Shown here: positions 49,628 to 58,708 of the stretch, in pieces | Numbering within the stretch: the stretch's first letter is position 1 | How the letters are laid out: the number at the start of each line of letters is the position of its first letter | Assembly: GCA_021769295.1 (NCBI GenBank) | Contig: JAETTD010000001.1 | Location: 62,001-126,000 of the forward strand | Length of the DNA: 64,000 nucleotides | DNA from: Bacillota bacterium | GTDB taxonomy: Bacteria > Bacillota > Clostridia > Peptostreptococcales > Anaerovoracaceae | Direction of reading: 5' to 3' | Translations under genes and position numbers: made by a program | Notes under the pieces: model-generated | The model's database searches: none | The model's input: only the letters and a program-made list of their open reading frames with translations | Told to the model about the DNA's origin: nothing

Positions 49628-49655
49628 CCGGCAGGTGAACCCTGCCGGTGGTTTT
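49628..49655 (+). terminator. Terminator after pckG
   Basis: CCGGCAGG-TGAAC-CCTGCCGG, then TGGTTTTATTT, 13 bp after the stop. Confidence 0.8.
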
Positions 49656-49700
49656 ATTTGCCTTTCGAGGGGCGTGACCGGAAACAAACTGCCGCCCTGC

Positions 49701-49921
49701 TGCCGCAAATCTTTGATTTTGTTTTAAATGCGGCATTTTGCGAGCTATTCTGAGGGTCGGACTGCCGCAAATTCCGAAATTTATTTTGATTGCGGCATTT
49801 TTAGGGTGTCCGGACGGGCAAAACTGCCGTAAACACAAAAAAATTCTTTAAATGCGGCATTTTCGCCGGTCGATAAAGGGCAAAACTGCTGTAAATGCCC
49901 CAATTTAATATGATTGCGGCA
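49701..49921. repeat. 62-bp palindrome array, TGCCG family, array 4 (4 units)
   Basis: Left half-sites start at 49701, 49763, 49825 and 49887 (the last is TGCTGT). Right half-sites start at 49730, 49792, 49854 and 49916. All steps are exactly 62 bp. It lies between the pckG terminator and the 3' end of the convergent unknown gene at 50000. Nothing else is seen in gap 49616-49999. Confidence 0.9.
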
Positions 49922-49999
49922 TTCTGCCTCTACAGCGCCGCAACGCCGAACTACTTGCAGCTGTCTACGTTATTTTCTTTTAAATATTTCCGCAGCGGC

Positions 50000-50818
50000 T
50001 CATACTTGCTCATTCTCAAACACCTCCAAATCGGCAGCAGCCAATATGTTTTCATCGCAGCTTTCAAGAACATCATCGCTCCTTGCCATTACATAAAAGA
50101 AAATGCTGCATTCTGCTTCTTCAAAATACCTGGCGTAGATTCTTCCCCTCATTTGCACAGGCGCAAAATTTTCCTCTGTATCGTAATTAGGCGAACCGTA
50201 TTGAATATAGTTTCTCAGTTTTTCACATCTCTCATGAAGAACCCCGTTTACAGTCATCTCCGCATCAAGGCAGACCCAGTCGTCATAACCTGCAAGGCTG
50301 ACTCCCTTGGTAACGCCGTCAACCTCCCAAGAAAACACCTCATCCTTCTTCGGCATTCCCAAATCGCCTAACACCAATCTGGTAAAATCGTACCTCGGAA
50401 CCCGGGAAATCTTATCCAAATCAACATTTCCCTTTTCATCTATGCCGTATCTTTCGTTCACCGCATATGCGCCGTAAAAAGAATTGTAATATTCGCAAGT
50501 ATCATCGTATATCCGGCTGCATCCTCTCTTTACATCAAATTCCGGGAAATTATATAAAATGGTCAGGCGTATGTCCTTGTCTCCCGTAAATGCCCTGAAT
50601 CCTTCGTCTGCATTAAATGTCATAACAAACGGGTACCAGCCCTCATCCGTTCCCAGCTCGATTCCTATTCCCTTTTCCGCCAAAAGGCTTTCTCTTTCAT
50701 TCGTGAAGCTGTATATCTTCATCACTGCCAGGCTCTTGGCATATGCGGCAAGCGGCGATGTCAGAAACAGCGCAAGAATCAATGTAAGAAGCCCGATTGC
50801 AATCCACTTCTTTTTCAT
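50000..50818 (-). CDS. Secreted protein of unknown function
   Basis: 272 aa. A clear signal peptide (KKKW, hydrophobic 8-22, cleavage near AYA-KS) precedes a soluble, acidic domain with several Tyr/Asp-rich stretches (YDDTCEYYNSFYGAY, RIYARYFEEAE). One Cys lies in the RGCSRIYDDTCEYY pair, and others occur at WVCLD, HERCEK, ECSIFF and SCDEN. I do not recognise a family. It is divergent from the LOG gene and convergent with pckG across repeat array 4. Confidence 0.75.
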   Translation of the reverse strand: MKKKWIAIGLLTLILALFLTSPLAAYAKSLAVMKIYSFTNERESLLAEKGIGIELGTDEGWYPFVMTFNADEGFRAFTGDKDIRLTILYNFPEFDVKRGCSRIYDDTCEYYNSFYGAYAVNERYGIDEKGNVDLDKISRVPRYDFTRLVLGDLGMPKKDEVFSWEVDGVTKGVSLAGYDDWVCLDAEMTVNGVLHERCEKLRNYIQYGSPNYDTEENFAPVQMRGRIYARYFEEAECSIFFYVMARSDDVLESCDENILAAADLEVFENEQV

Positions 50819-50885
50819 AACTTTATTTTATCACATTGACAGTTTTAACTCTATACCGATATAATATCATTATCGGAGGGAAGAG

Positions 50886-51458
50886 ATGAATATATGCATT
50901 TACGGTGCCAGCAGCAATGATATTGATAATAAATATATGGAAGCGGTGGAAAAATTGGGCAGAGAAATGGCCGTCCGCAATCACAGCCTTGTCTTCGGAG
51001 GCGGCGCTCAAGGTCTCATGGGAGCTGCGGTAAAAGGGCTTTCCGAGGCCGAAGGATTCAGCCTTGGCGTAGCCCCTATATTTTTTGATAAGCCGGGCAT
51101 ACTATACGATAAATGCTCGGAATTTATATTTACCAAGACCATGAGGGAGCGCAAGCAGATAATGGAAGACCGCTCCGACGCTTTCGTTATGGTGCCGGGA
51201 GGTATAGGAACTTTTGAAGAATTTTTTGAAATCCTTACCCTCAGACAGCTCGGACAACACAACAAACCCATTGCAATCTACAACGTATGCGGCTACTACG
51301 ACGATTTGATTGTTATGATGAAAAGAACGGCAAACGAAGGCTTTATGAAGCCGCAGTCAATGTCCCTTTACGGCATATTCGACCAACCTGAGGCTTTGCT
51401 TAATTACATAGAAACGGAAGGTGACAATTATGATAATAGCTATTGCAGGCAGGCTTGA
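50886..51458 (+). CDS. LOG family protein (nucleoside 5'-monophosphate phosphoribohydrolase)
   Basis: 190 aa, Rossmann fold. NICIYGASSN, FGGGAQGLMGAA and the family signature PGGIGTFEEFFE with the MRERKQIM catalytic Arg are all present. LOG proteins hydrolyse the N-glycosidic bond of purine nucleotides. GGAGGGAAG precedes the ATG. The next gene, a glutamine amidotransferase, begins inside its last codons. Confidence 0.9.
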   Translation: MNICIYGASSNDIDNKYMEAVEKLGREMAVRNHSLVFGGGAQGLMGAAVKGLSEAEGFSLGVAPIFFDKPGILYDKCSEFIFTKTMRERKQIMEDRSDAFVMVPGGIGTFEEFFEILTLRQLGQHNKPIAIYNVCGYYDDLIVMMKRTANEGFMKPQSMSLYGIFDQPEALLNYIETEGDNYDNSYCRQA

Positions 51459-52089
51459 GAACATAGCTTCCGAAAAGCCCTTTGACAATCGATATTATTT
51501 TACCGCATATTTTAAAGAAATGATGGACAGACTTAATGTGCTGCCGCTGCCCATAATGTCGGAGAGAAATCTTGATAAAATTGCAGACATGGCCGACGCA
51601 CTGATACTGCCGGGAAGCTACACCGATATACCTCCTTCATACTACGGCGAAAAGCCCTTGGACGGAAGAAATTACGATGTAGACGAATTTAAGACAGACG
51701 CCGCCGCAATCAGCTTTTTTGTGCAAAAAAACAAGCCCATTCTGGGCATTTGCGGAGGCTTGCAAGCTATAAACGTGCACTTCGGAGGAAGCCTTTACCA
51801 GAGCATAGATAACCATAAGGGAACAGAGCTTACTCATAAAGTAAAAATCAAAAAAGGTTCATTTCTCGATCAGATTTACGGTTCCTCTGAGATTGTTGTC
51901 AATTCACTTCACTGTCAGTCCATCAAAGCCGTCGCGCCCGGCTTTGATGTGACAGCCGAAAGCCCGGACGGTATAATCGAAGCAATCCAAAAAGATAATA
52001 TAATAGGCGTCCAGTGGCATCCGGAAGTTCTCGGCGATTCGGAGTTTTTCAAGTCTTTTATCAAAACTTATATCGGCGGCGCTCTGTAG
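51430..52089 (+). CDS. Class I glutamine amidotransferase, gamma-glutamyl hydrolase-like
   Basis: ATG 51430 (MIIAIAGRLENIASEKPF) is chosen over GTG 51421 because GGAAGG lies 8-10 bp upstream; 219 aa. LGICGGLQAINVHFGG holds the nucleophile Cys, and GVQWHPE the His-Glu pair. The family (peptidase C26, PuuD-like) cleaves gamma-glutamyl amides such as gamma-glutamyl-GABA. It overlaps the LOG gene by 29 bp, so they are coupled. Confidence 0.87.
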   Translation: MIIAIAGRLENIASEKPFDNRYYFTAYFKEMMDRLNVLPLPIMSERNLDKIADMADALILPGSYTDIPPSYYGEKPLDGRNYDVDEFKTDAAAISFFVQKNKPILGICGGLQAINVHFGGSLYQSIDNHKGTELTHKVKIKKGSFLDQIYGSSEIVVNSLHCQSIKAVAPGFDVTAESPDGIIEAIQKDNIIGVQWHPEVLGDSEFFKSFIKTYIGGAL

Positions 52090-52092
52090 CCC

Positions 52093-52800
52093 TTACCTTT
52101 GAAGGTCAATCAAATCGTCTATCACCGTTTTGGCTATCAAGAGTCCTGCCGCCGCAGGAACAAAGCTGATGCTTGCCGGGGTTTTCGCTCCGTCTTGGGT
52201 TGTTTGGGCCGGCCGGATTGGCTCCTCCTCTGAATACACTGCCTTAACATCCTTTATTCCTCTTTTTCGCAGTTCTTTTCTGATTACCTTAGCCAGAGGA
52301 CAAATCTTGGTGTCTTCGATATAGGCCACTTTAAAGGCTGACGAATCCAGCTTGTTGCCTGTTCCCATAGAAGAGATTACGGGAACTCCCGCCGCCTTTG
52401 CCTGCGAGATTATATCAATTTTGGCCGTCACATTGTCAACGGCATCCACAATATAATCACAGGAGGCAAAATCAAAATCGCCGGCCTTTTCAGGCAGGTA
52501 AAAACACTCCCTTGCCACGATTTTTATGCCGGGATTTATATCCTTCAATCTTTTTTCAGTGACCTCTGCTTTTGGCATTCCTATGGTGCTGTGAAGCGCT
52601 ATAAGCTGCCTGTTTATATTGGTAATATCCACAGTGTCCTTATCGACTATCTCCATGGTTCCTATTCCGGCTCTTGCCAAGGCTTCGCAAACATAGCTGC
52701 CCACGCCTCCCAGACCGAAAACCATGACCTTGCTCGAATTAAGCTTTGCCACCGCTTCATCACCTATAAGCATACGGGTTCTCTGAAATATGTCATTCAT
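52093..52800 (-). CDS. tcdA: tRNA threonylcarbamoyladenosine dehydratase TcdA
   Basis: 235 aa, ThiF/E1-like. FGLGGVGSYVCEALARAGIG is the ATP-binding loop, followed by DKDTVDITNINRQ, the catalytic-region AVDNVTAKI and SFVPAAAGLLIA at the end. TcdA cyclises t6A37 to ct6A in tRNA using ATP. Typical length slightly short of E. coli TcdA. It overlaps recX by 8 bp. Confidence 0.9.
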   Translation of the reverse strand: MNDIFQRTRMLIGDEAVAKLNSSKVMVFGLGGVGSYVCEALARAGIGTMEIVDKDTVDITNINRQLIALHSTIGMPKAEVTEKRLKDINPGIKIVARECFYLPEKAGDFDFASCDYIVDAVDNVTAKIDIISQAKAAGVPVISSMGTGNKLDSSAFKVAYIEDTKICPLAKVIRKELRKRGIKDVKAVYSEEEPIRPAQTTQDGAKTPASISFVPAAAGLLIAKTVIDDLIDLQR

Positions 52801-53317
52801 AGTCTTCTTGCTCTCTTTCCTTCATAAGCCGCCCTATAACATAATATACGACGCTGCTTTCATATCCGAGACTTGCCAGGCGTCTGCCTACCTTAGCCAT
52901 AAAATTTTTATCCGCATCTTTGCCTGAAGCCCGCTGAATCCGGAGCATCTTCTTTCCCACATTCAGGGCTCTTTCCTTTTCTGTCAGAATTTCATCCGCT
53001 ATGGATTGATAATCGGGATTTTCATCGGATAAAAATGCATCCAAGGTGTCCCTTATAACGCTGCGCTCCACTTTTTTGCCGGAAAGATCCTGCTCTATTC
53101 TTCTCCGGCCCTTCCCCTTGCGGCAGGCTTCCTTATAATAAATTATGCAATACTGCTCATCGTCTACGTATCTGTATTCCCTCAAAAATTCAATGGCCGC
53201 AGTTATTTCGTCCCGCTCAAATCCCTTGCGGGTCAGGTAATCCGCCACCTGGCCTTCCGTTTTCATTTGAACGGCCACATATTTTAAGGCAGTCGACTTG
53301 CATTTTTCAACACTCAT
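52793..53317 (-). CDS. recX: Regulatory protein RecX
   Basis: ATG 53317 (MSVEKCKSTALKYVAVQMKT) with GGAGAG 6 bp upstream is preferred over 53338; 174 aa. Three-helix RecX repeats are visible (QVADYLTRKGFERDEITAAIEFL, YRYVDDEQYCIIYYKEACRK, GRRRIEQDLSGK). RecX inhibits RecA filament extension. The first 11 bp overlap the MBL gene; recA is not in the window. Confidence 0.88.
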   Translation of the reverse strand: MSVEKCKSTALKYVAVQMKTEGQVADYLTRKGFERDEITAAIEFLREYRYVDDEQYCIIYYKEACRKGKGRRRIEQDLSGKKVERSVIRDTLDAFLSDENPDYQSIADEILTEKERALNVGKKMLRIQRASGKDADKNFMAKVGRRLASLGYESSVVYYVIGRLMKEREQEDYE

Positions 53318-54143
53318 AGGTCTCTCCGGCAGATGCAATTACGCATCCGTCTCCCAGCCTTTCTTTAAACATCAGTATAGCTTCCATACCGGTACAGTGA
53401 ACCGGAAATATCTTCTCAATTCCGAGGTTGCAGATGCTGTCCACCACTTTACGCTTTTCTTCCTTGGAAAGAGGGTACAGATGCATGCCTGCAATCAGAG
53501 CTACGATTTTTTCATCCGGAAACATCTCACTCACCCGGTTTATAACTGCCATCATCCCAACATGACTGCAGCCGGAAAACACGTAAAGTCCTTTCGGCTC
53601 TTTAACCACCAGAAATTGCTCGTGGTCCATAGGGTCTTCAAGAAATTTATCCTCGCGGTTTTTGGCAGGCCTGTAAAATTTATCCGTCATGGGATATTCC
53701 TCGAGAGGCTTTGTGTTTCCCACAATAGTCATCCGGTCATTTATCTTTACCACGTCTTCGGTAAAATTTATTCTCGGCATTATGCTTTCCGTAAACTGCT
53801 CACTCCAGCGTATTCCGCAGTTTTCATCTTCTATGCCGCCTGATTGGTCGATTCCGTAGGCTTCGGAAATGGCTTTTTTATGTATGTATATGGGCGCTTT
53901 GCCGTTTATTCCGCAAAAGGCCTCCATTCCTTCGGTATGGTCGTAATGTCCATGGCTTATGACAACAGCTTCAGCTTCTTTCAAATCCACTCCCAAGTTT
54001 CGAGCGTTCTCGGCAAAAATAGGAGACGCTCCCACGTCGAACAGTACCTTATGTCCACAGCTTTCTATAAAAACCGAAAGCCCCCATTCTGCAGTGCATG
54101 CCGAGTTTTCCGTCTTATTGTCAGATAAAAATGTAATCTTCAT
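53307..54143 (-). CDS. MBL-fold metallohydrolase (dihydropterin ribofuranosylaminobenzene phosphate synthase-like)
   Basis: 278 aa. Metal motif SHGHYDHTEG (HxHxDH), FSGCSHVG, and a terminal IFPVHCTG segment. The N-terminal LSVFIESCGHKVLFDVGAS pattern belongs to the MBL group annotated after an archaeal methanopterin enzyme. In Firmicutes the true substrate is unknown. It overlaps the PPTase gene by 23 bp and recX by 11 bp, a tightly packed operon. Confidence 0.82.
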   Translation of the reverse strand: MKITFLSDNKTENSACTAEWGLSVFIESCGHKVLFDVGASPIFAENARNLGVDLKEAEAVVISHGHYDHTEGMEAFCGINGKAPIYIHKKAISEAYGIDQSGGIEDENCGIRWSEQFTESIMPRINFTEDVVKINDRMTIVGNTKPLEEYPMTDKFYRPAKNREDKFLEDPMDHEQFLVVKEPKGLYVFSGCSHVGMMAVINRVSEMFPDEKIVALIAGMHLYPLSKEEKRKVVDSICNLGIEKIFPVHCTGMEAILMFKERLGDGCVIASAGETYEC

Positions 54144-54735
54144 AATCCCAATCCTTCCTTATTTTTATATTTTTTTCTTCCGCATCGATGCATGCGACGC
54201 ATTTTATGTCCTTCCCCATGTAGATTTCATTAAAACAGACGTCTTTTCCTTCAAGGCCCCTTATCTTTTCCACAGGTTTTCCGTCCTCAGATACCAGCTG
54301 GGGACACTCTCCGAAAAAGCCTTTCCCCGTATACTTGCCATAAGCCTCCTTGCGAACCCATATTTCAAAGAATCCTTCGATTCCTCTGTTTTTAACGTAT
54401 GCAAGTTCTCTTTCCGAAAAAAAACGCCCGGCAATTTTTTCAAAATTGCAAGGCCTTACATACTGCACATCAAGTCCACAGCAAGAAGGTCCCACCAAAC
54501 ACATCCAGGTGTTTTCGCTGTGACTTACGTTAAAGTGTATATCGATTTCTTTAAAATAAGGTTTGCCTGTCGGCGTACGAAGAATAAGAGCCTTTTTAAG
54601 TTCTTCCCGCTCTGCTCCGCTACATGCACCATAATCAAGAGAAGCTCTTCTTATTAAAGCTTCTCCGTTCACCCGGGAGCTGCCCGCACTTATACCGGGA
54701 ATATGACAAACAAAGAGTTCAAAATTATTCTTCAT
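54121..54735 (-). CDS. 4'-phosphopantetheinyl transferase superfamily protein (Sfp-like)
   Basis: ATG 54735 (MKNNFELFVCHIPG) gives 204 aa; the track's form from 54783 overlaps the upstream gene more deeply. Motifs: PYFKEIDIHFNVSHSE, GLDVQ with the Mg-binding Asp, and WVRKEAYGKYTGKG with the catalytic Glu and Lys. It transfers phosphopantetheine from CoA to a carrier protein. No NRPS or PKS gene is in the window, so the partner is unknown. Confidence 0.85.
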   Translation of the reverse strand: MKNNFELFVCHIPGISAGSSRVNGEALIRRASLDYGACSGAEREELKKALILRTPTGKPYFKEIDIHFNVSHSENTWMCLVGPSCCGLDVQYVRPCNFEKIAGRFFSERELAYVKNRGIEGFFEIWVRKEAYGKYTGKGFFGECPQLVSEDGKPVEKIRGLEGKDVCFNEIYMGKDIKCVACIDAEEKNIKIRKDWDYEDYIFI

Positions 54736-55030
54736 TTTTTTCTTGCAGTCTTTCCAGAACACGCTTGTATCCGTCGGCGCCATATACCAAGCACTTGTTT
54801 ATCCTGCTTATTGTGGCAGTTGAAGCCTTTGTTATGGCTTCTATTTCGGTATATGTTTTTTTCTCGGAAAGCAGTTTTGCTACCTGCAAACGCTGCGCTA
54901 TAGCATGAATTTCATTGATAGTGCAAATATCCTCGAAGAATCTGTAGCAGTCCTCTCTGTCCTTCAAAGTCAGTACAGCATCAAACAACTCATCTATATC
55001 GTCTTTTTTAAATTTTGATTCGTATGACAT
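54725..55030 (-). CDS. YerC/YecD family TrpR-related protein
   Basis: ATG 55030 (MSYESKFKKDDIDELFDAVL) has AAGGAG 8 bp upstream; the track's start at 55096 overlaps recJ. 101 aa. AIAQRLQVAKLLSEKKTYTEI followed by SKASTATISRINK-like helix-turn-helix (KASTATISRINKCL) matches the Trp repressor fold of YerC. The regulated genes are unknown. It follows recJ by 31 bp and overlaps the PPTase gene by 11 bp. Confidence 0.88.
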   Translation of the reverse strand: MSYESKFKKDDIDELFDAVLTLKDREDCYRFFEDICTINEIHAIAQRLQVAKLLSEKKTYTEIEAITKASTATISRINKCLVYGADGYKRVLERLQEKNEE

Positions 55031-55061
55031 ATACAAGCACTCCTTTCTATATGAAATTATA

Positions 55062-56732
55062 TCATTGGCTTTCCTCTCCGTCAAATTGTATTTCATCGGT
55101 TATAAACTGTAATCGCTTATTCCCCTGCCAGTATTGACGTTCCAACCTGCCAATGATGTCCGTTTTTTTGGAGCGCATTTCGTCAAAATCATAATCGCCC
55201 GCCCTTCCAAAGAGCACGCACTGAATTCGGCCTCCCGTCGCACTTGCAGCATTAAACCGCACGTGCTGCAACATGTTTCCCATATACCTTTCATCGCTGA
55301 TTTTTACATCACTGCAAAGTATGAGAGGCCTTTGGTTCCTGTTTCCGAAAGGCGCCAGAAGTTCAAACTGCTCCGCAAGGTCAATGGTAAGGTCAGAAGT
55401 TTTCAGGTTTAAGTCCACAAGATGCTTTTTCTTAAAAATATCCGGATTCTTCTTTCGGATTTCTTTCATCTGCGCCAAAAGATTTTCCCTCAGCTGAGGC
55501 AGATTTTCCTTCTTCATGGAAAATCCGCAGGCGCCGGCATGGCCCCCGAATTTTTCAAACAGATGCTCGTTGGACTTCAGGAGTTCATATAGGTTTACGC
55601 CCTCAATACTTCTGCCGGTTCCCTTTAGCTCGCTGCCTTCATCCCCGGTAGGAGTTACTATGACAGCAGGCCTGTAATAGGTTTCCTTTATCTTTCCTGC
55701 CACAATGCCTGCGATGCCTTCGTGGGCGCCGTCTGATTTCAGCAAAATAAAATCATCCGGGCTGTCTTTCTTAATCTCGGATGCACAGACCTCAAAGAGC
55801 TCCGACTGCATTTTTTTGCGTATTATATTCTTTTGAAGTATGTCCTCAACTATCTCCGACATTCTTCTTTCCGAACAGTTTCCCACAAGAAGTTCGACCG
55901 CCTGGGAAGCGTCCTCTATTCTTCCGGAAGCATTCAGATGCGGTACTATCACAAAGCTTATATTTTCGGAAGTTATAAGACCCCGCTTGAGGGACGCTCC
56001 TTCCATAAGCATCCTCAATCCCGGTCTCATACCCAAGTTGATAAGCTTTATTCCGTACTTTGTTATGGTCCTGTTTTCGTCTACCAACGGCATTATGTCG
56101 CCTACCGTTCCTATGGCTGCCAAATCCAGAACTTCCGTCAGAATATTCTTCGGAAGCCCTGTTTTCTGCTGAATCCCCTGAGCAACTTTAAATGCCACGC
56201 CGCAGCCGGAAAGTTCTTTAAAAGGATATTGGGATTCGGGATGCTTAGGGTTAATCAATATGCAGTCTGCCATAACATCGGTAATGTTGTGGTGATCCGT
56301 CACCATGATCTTCATGCCCAGTTCTTTTGCATATTCCACTTCCTCATAGGAAACGCTGCCGCAGTCCACCGTTATGATAAAGTCACATCCCCTTGCGGCG
56401 ATATGCTCTATGGCTTCTTTATTAAGTCCGTAGCCTTCCTCAAACCTGGAAGGTATGTAAAACTCCAGATTCTCCTTGTCGGTCAGGTGACTGAGCACTC
56501 CGAGCATCAGAGCGGTGGAAGTTATTCCGTCTGCGTCGTAATCTCCGTATACACATATGCGGGATTTGTTTTTGATTTCAGACAAAATCAAATCCACTCC
56601 TGCCTCCATATCGTGAAGCAGGAATGGATCGTATGTTCTCTGCGGTTTGTCGGAGAGGAATTCTGCCACATCCTCTTGGGAAGTGATTCCTCTCTGTTTT
56701 AAAAGTTCCGTTATAATAGGGTTTATTTCCAT
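55062..56732 (-). CDS. recJ: Single-stranded-DNA-specific exonuclease RecJ
   Basis: 556 aa. DHH-family motifs are YGDYDADGITSTAL (motif I), the DCGS segment, VTDHHN (motif III), and the DHHA1 region GGHAGACGFSM, with an OB domain near the C-terminus. It degrades single-stranded DNA 5' to 3' in recombination and mismatch repair. Length and motifs are intact. It follows the M23 peptidase gene by 4 bp. Confidence 0.94.
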   Translation of the reverse strand: MEINPIITELLKQRGITSQEDVAEFLSDKPQRTYDPFLLHDMEAGVDLILSEIKNKSRICVYGDYDADGITSTALMLGVLSHLTDKENLEFYIPSRFEEGYGLNKEAIEHIAARGCDFIITVDCGSVSYEEVEYAKELGMKIMVTDHHNITDVMADCILINPKHPESQYPFKELSGCGVAFKVAQGIQQKTGLPKNILTEVLDLAAIGTVGDIMPLVDENRTITKYGIKLINLGMRPGLRMLMEGASLKRGLITSENISFVIVPHLNASGRIEDASQAVELLVGNCSERRMSEIVEDILQKNIIRKKMQSELFEVCASEIKKDSPDDFILLKSDGAHEGIAGIVAGKIKETYYRPAVIVTPTGDEGSELKGTGRSIEGVNLYELLKSNEHLFEKFGGHAGACGFSMKKENLPQLRENLLAQMKEIRKKNPDIFKKKHLVDLNLKTSDLTIDLAEQFELLAPFGNRNQRPLILCSDVKISDERYMGNMLQHVRFNAASATGGRIQCVLFGRAGDYDFDEMRSKKTDIIGRLERQYWQGNKRLQFITDEIQFDGEESQ

Positions 56733-56736
56733 AATT

Positions 56737-57801
56737 TTAACTTACATATCCCAAAGGGTCTACCAACTGTCCGTTATTACGAACCTCAAAATGCAGATGA
56801 GGTCCCGTCGAAACTCCCGTGCTGCCTACAAGGCCTATCACCTGTCCTGCGCTGACCTTGTCGCCCACCGATACACGTCTTGAGCCTCTTGTCATATGAC
56901 CATATAATGTACTGATTCCGCCGCCGTGGTCGATTACTATACATTCTCCGTAGCTGGCATTGCCATAGTTGACGGACAGAATTACCGTTCCCGATGCCGC
57001 TGCCAGCACATTGGTGCCCTGTCCTGCGGCTATATCTATGCCGCTGTGGTATTTCCAAACGTTATAAACCGGATGCATTCTCCAGCCAAAAGGAGATATT
57101 ATGTAGCGGCTTGCAGGCGCAGGCCATACAAAGGCTCCTCCTTCATAACTTGTGTCCGGCTTTGAAAGAGCCGCAATCTTATCGTTTAAAGCCTGCGCTT
57201 CTTCAAGGAGCTGGTCTTCCTGTGCCTCCAGTTCGGATTTTAAGGAATTGAGTTCTTTCAGGTTTGTATCAAGCTCGGCCTTTTTGGTATCAAGCTCCGC
57301 CTTCTCATCTTTAAGTCTTTCCTTTATTTCTTCAAGTTCTTTTTGCTCCTGCTTTAAGGTTTCAAGAACTTCCATATCGTTCTTATAAATCTTCTGAATC
57401 ATTTCCAGATTGGATATGAATTCGGAAATGCTGTTTGAGCCTAAAAGCACGTCGATAAAGCCCACCGAACCGTTTTTATACATTACACGCAGTCTTTCGT
57501 TTAAACCGTCCTCACGGTTTTTCATCTCCTCCTGCTTGTCAGCTATTTCTTTTTCGGTCTGAGCAATCTGTTTGTTTGCGGCAGCCACTTCTGCATTGAG
57601 GCTGTCAACCTTGGGCTGCATCTCGTCTATCTGCTTCTTTACGTCTGCAAGCCTTGAACTTACCTCATTTTTTTCAGCCTGAACGCCGCTAAGCTGGTCC
57701 TTTAAATTATCGCTTTCAGTAGCCGCATATGTAGCGCCTGCCATTACGAATGTAAAAGTCAGCATTGCTATTAAAAAAATACATGTACTCTTTTTTTTCA
57801 T
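56737..57801 (-). CDS. M23 peptidase with coiled coil, FtsEX partner (EnvC/PcsB-like)
   Basis: 354 aa. A signal peptide (about 1-28) precedes a long coiled coil (about 30-215, heptads rich in Lys/Glu/Leu) and a LytM domain. The LytM zinc site is complete: YHSGIDIA, YGHM and PHLHFEV, so it should be an active endopeptidase rather than an inert activator. It lies 16 bp after ftsX. Coupling of FtsEX to such a coiled-coil hydrolase at the septum is well known, and this gene is the likely target. Confidence 0.92.
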   Translation of the reverse strand: MKKKSTCIFLIAMLTFTFVMAGATYAATESDNLKDQLSGVQAEKNEVSSRLADVKKQIDEMQPKVDSLNAEVAAANKQIAQTEKEIADKQEEMKNREDGLNERLRVMYKNGSVGFIDVLLGSNSISEFISNLEMIQKIYKNDMEVLETLKQEQKELEEIKERLKDEKAELDTKKAELDTNLKELNSLKSELEAQEDQLLEEAQALNDKIAALSKPDTSYEGGAFVWPAPASRYIISPFGWRMHPVYNVWKYHSGIDIAAGQGTNVLAAASGTVILSVNYGNASYGECIVIDHGGGISTLYGHMTRGSRRVSVGDKVSAGQVIGLVGSTGVSTGPHLHFEVRNNGQLVDPLGYVS

Positions 57802-57817
57802 CTTTTACCTCCGAAAA

Positions 57818-58708
57818 TCAAGCATCAAGGAATTTTCTCATGGAAATAATGCTGCCCCATGCGCCTATGCTGACTCCGAGAGCCAGGAATATTATCAGCA
57901 TGTTCCATGCCATGTATCCCGTAGGAATAAGCGGGCTTGAAACTATAGCCAGAACCTGAGTTCCGATTCCTCCTACCACTCTGCTATAAAGAAGGGTCAT
58001 CAGCCCTGTGGACACAAGTGCTGCAATTATGCCTATTATTATGCCTTCCGCCATAAAAGGCCCTCTTATAAACCAATTGGTGGCGCCGACATATTTCATT
58101 ATTCTTATTTCGCGCGCACGCGCAAATACGGTAAGCTTGATAGTGTTTGAAACCACAACTACAGATACAACTATCAAAAATCCCATGACAACCAGGGCCC
58201 CTATCTGAAGAAATCTTGTAACCTTGGTCAGCTTTTCAACCGTTTCCCTGTAATACTGGACATCTTCGATTCCCTCAATAGAGCCTGCGTATTCCGAAAC
58301 CATTCCGGCATCGTCTATTGAATCCACGCCTATCAGTATGGAAGCAGGCAGGGGGTTTTCTCCGAGGGAATTAAGCAAATATCCGCTCTCTCCCCACCTT
58401 TCTTTCATAATCTCCAGCGCTTCTTCCTTGCTTCTGTAAGAAACGTCCGAAACGCCTTCGTAGGCTCTGATTTTGTTCATTATCTCTTCGGTCTGTTCCT
58501 GGGTGACTTCGTCTTCAAGATATACTTCCACCTGGTCGTAATCCTGCTTAACCACTTCGGTAAACAGATTTATATTCATCATTATCGAAAAGAATATTCC
58601 CAATATGAAGAGCATGGCCAATATGGAAAATACTGATGCCAAACTCATTCCTCTGTTTCTGAAGATTTGTATGAAACCCTGTTTTATATTATATATTAAA
58701 CTATTCAA
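57818..58708 (-). CDS. ftsX: Cell division protein FtsX
   Basis: 296 aa, four membrane spans. The first is followed by a periplasm-side-type extracellular domain (about 45-170) with EVYLEDEVTQEQTEEIMNKI. FARAREIRIMKYVGATNWFIRGPFMAEG is the signature cytoplasmic loop. With FtsE it converts ATP hydrolysis into activation of an external peptidoglycan hydrolase. Overlaps ftsE by 8 bp. Confidence 0.95.
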   Translation of the reverse strand: MNSLIYNIKQGFIQIFRNRGMSLASVFSILAMLFILGIFFSIMMNINLFTEVVKQDYDQVEVYLEDEVTQEQTEEIMNKIRAYEGVSDVSYRSKEEALEIMKERWGESGYLLNSLGENPLPASILIGVDSIDDAGMVSEYAGSIEGIEDVQYYRETVEKLTKVTRFLQIGALVVMGFLIVVSVVVVSNTIKLTVFARAREIRIMKYVGATNWFIRGPFMAEGIIIGIIAALVSTGLMTLLYSRVVGGIGTQVLAIVSSPLIPTGYMAWNMLIIFLALGVSIGAWGSIISMRKFLDA

